A DNA stretch of 64,000 bases. Source: Membranipora membranacea (Eukaryota; Bryozoa; Gymnolaemata; Cheilostomatida; Membraniporidae). Numbering within the stretch: the stretch's first letter is position 1; each line of letters opens with the position of its first letter. Location: NCBI GenBank assembly GCA_914767715.1, contig OU612068.1, positions 5,520,001 through 5,584,000 on the forward strand, written 5' to 3'. The position numbers and the translations under genes are program-made. Below, piece after piece: positions 62,639 to 64,000 of the stretch. The notes below the pieces were generated by a model that worked only from the letters and a program-made list of their open reading frames with translations, was not told the origin of the DNA and searched no databases.

Positions 62639-64000
62639 TCACATCAAAACCTTCATAGAATAGTTTGCTACCTCCATATTAAAGCACATCCAACATTAAT
62701 GTGACCATTTTAATTCATAGAGGCCATTAAGAAAAGCAGTTGCAGTAAACTGTAACATTACTTAGTTTACTTCAATGTTACAAAGACCATTCACAACATG
62801 TGCTGCAATTGGCTGTAATTTCATACTCGATAATACTGAGAAGAAATGGACATCTACATGCCAAGCTGTAACAGTTAGTTTAATATTTAGTCTTCTGCAT
62901 TCTCAGCCATACATTTAGAAAATCAGTGCATTTCAGAGAAGAATGCACTGAATTCCAAAATATATTTTTTATAGCCTCTATCAGGTCTTTACGGCGGTGT
63001 CAAACTGCAACAGCAGGATTTTATTGCAGAGTTGACAGTTGTTTGCATTCTGATGGTGGAGTTATAGTGAGTGATTAAGAAAATTGATTGTATATGACAG
63101 GGTAATAGCTTGATTATTTCGTTAAACTGCATAACATTACCAACTGCCGCTTGCAAACTTGTTTTGTTTGGCTACAACTATGATAATGTCAATGATCCAC
63201 AACTAGTTCTGCAAGAGGGGTCTGTCGGGCTGGGGTAAGAGTTATGTCGGCTCAGACTAAGCTCTGCTCAACCAGATCTTGTTGTGTCATAGATTTACGC
63301 AATAACTAAGTAGAACAACAAAATGATGCTATTTTTGTGCGCATTATCTACTCTAGAGTATATAATAACTCTATGGTTGTATGACAGGGTCATCTTGATT
63401 GAAAGTTTTTGGTTTTGTTCCCTTTTTTGATTTCTTGGAAGGCTGATTTTTTAAAACATTCTCATCGAAGGAAAATTATGCCAATAAAGTTAAGAAAAAT
63501 GGCCTGAATATTTTGTGAAACTGCATAAAACTACCAACTCTGCTTTCAAAATTGTTTTTTTGTACTCACGGCAACCCTGGATCAGATCTCGGATCAGCCA
63601 GCCGAGATTGCTTTACCGCATTTAATCAAAATCAGGTCATTTTTTTATCGTAACACTTCCAAACAAAACTCTGAGTCACACGTGAGTGTTTTCTACATTC
63701 CTTCAGCTTTGATGGGCCGGTGAAAGTTATCTTCAATTAAATATCTTAATTTCGGATTTGAATTGAGCTTGCTAGGATAGCTAGGGTTAATTCACATGAA
63801 TTTCTATGGTCTGACTTTACTTGTGAATGTGTTAAGAGCATCAACACTGATTTTGGCAGCCTTTCTTTCTACTTTTAACTTTCTACTTTCTAACTATAAA
63901 CTATGAAAGACTGTTAACTACGGCCATTAGTCTATTCAAATGTCATTCTTCCAAACATTATTTTTCGCAAATAACATGATAACTTTTTCTGTCAATCTAA
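62639..64000. other. Upstream region of the modular gene
   Basis: No coding signal is seen. A diverged direct repeat is present: AAACTGCATAA...ACCAACTGCCGCTT near 63124 recurs as AAACTGCATAAAACTACCAA near 63519. TTCTCATCGAA...ATTATGCCAA near 63461 also resembles 57130. Confidence 0.55.

Overview
The window is nuclear DNA from an invertebrate animal. The genes are split by GT-AG introns, the DNA is AT-rich, and tRNA-like repeats, a LINE and miniature inverted-repeat elements occur in introns and gaps. A trithorax-type methyltransferase and a four-domain voltage-gated channel of the sodium-channel class place it in Metazoa. I cannot name the phylum.

Layout. (1) Minus strand, from beyond the left edge to 16749: the N-terminal 2137 codons of a trithorax/KMT2A-B gene in 25 exons. 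In protein order it has three C2H2-like fingers, a nuclear-receptor-type zinc region, a CXXC finger, three PHD fingers, a bromodomain interrupted by a long insert, and the start of the extended PHD. FYR and SET domains lie outside. (2) 16750-20504: head-to-head gap. (3) Plus strand, 20505-46156: a complete channel gene of 27 exons and 1796 residues, built like Nav/para but with selectivity-ring residues D-S-D-T instead of DEKA or DEEA. (4) Its intron 15 holds a 198-bp tandem array of tRNA-Asp(GTC)-like genes, each with a 45-nt intron at the canonical 37/38 position, split by a decayed CR1/L2-like LINE. (5) Its intron 17 holds two TIR elements with tRNA-like cores and a nested C-type lectin gene with its own TATA box. 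(6) 46157-50360: convergent gap with a long palindrome and a TTAA-flanked inverted-repeat element. (7) Minus strand, 50361-62584: a secreted modular protein of about 883 residues made of four copies of a ten-cysteine module, each on four exons, with an array of proline-rich mini-exons in the middle. I do not recognise the family.

The genes look functionally unrelated: a chromatin regulator, a membrane channel, a secreted lectin and a secreted cysteine-rich protein. Exon models were built by hand from acceptor and donor sites and phase continuity. The channel model closes in frame (5391 nt), as does the modular gene (2652 nt with two broken mini-exons skipped). The best candidates for something undescribed are the D-S-D-T channel, the intron-bearing tRNA-Asp array, the trithorax domain combination and the modular secreted protein.
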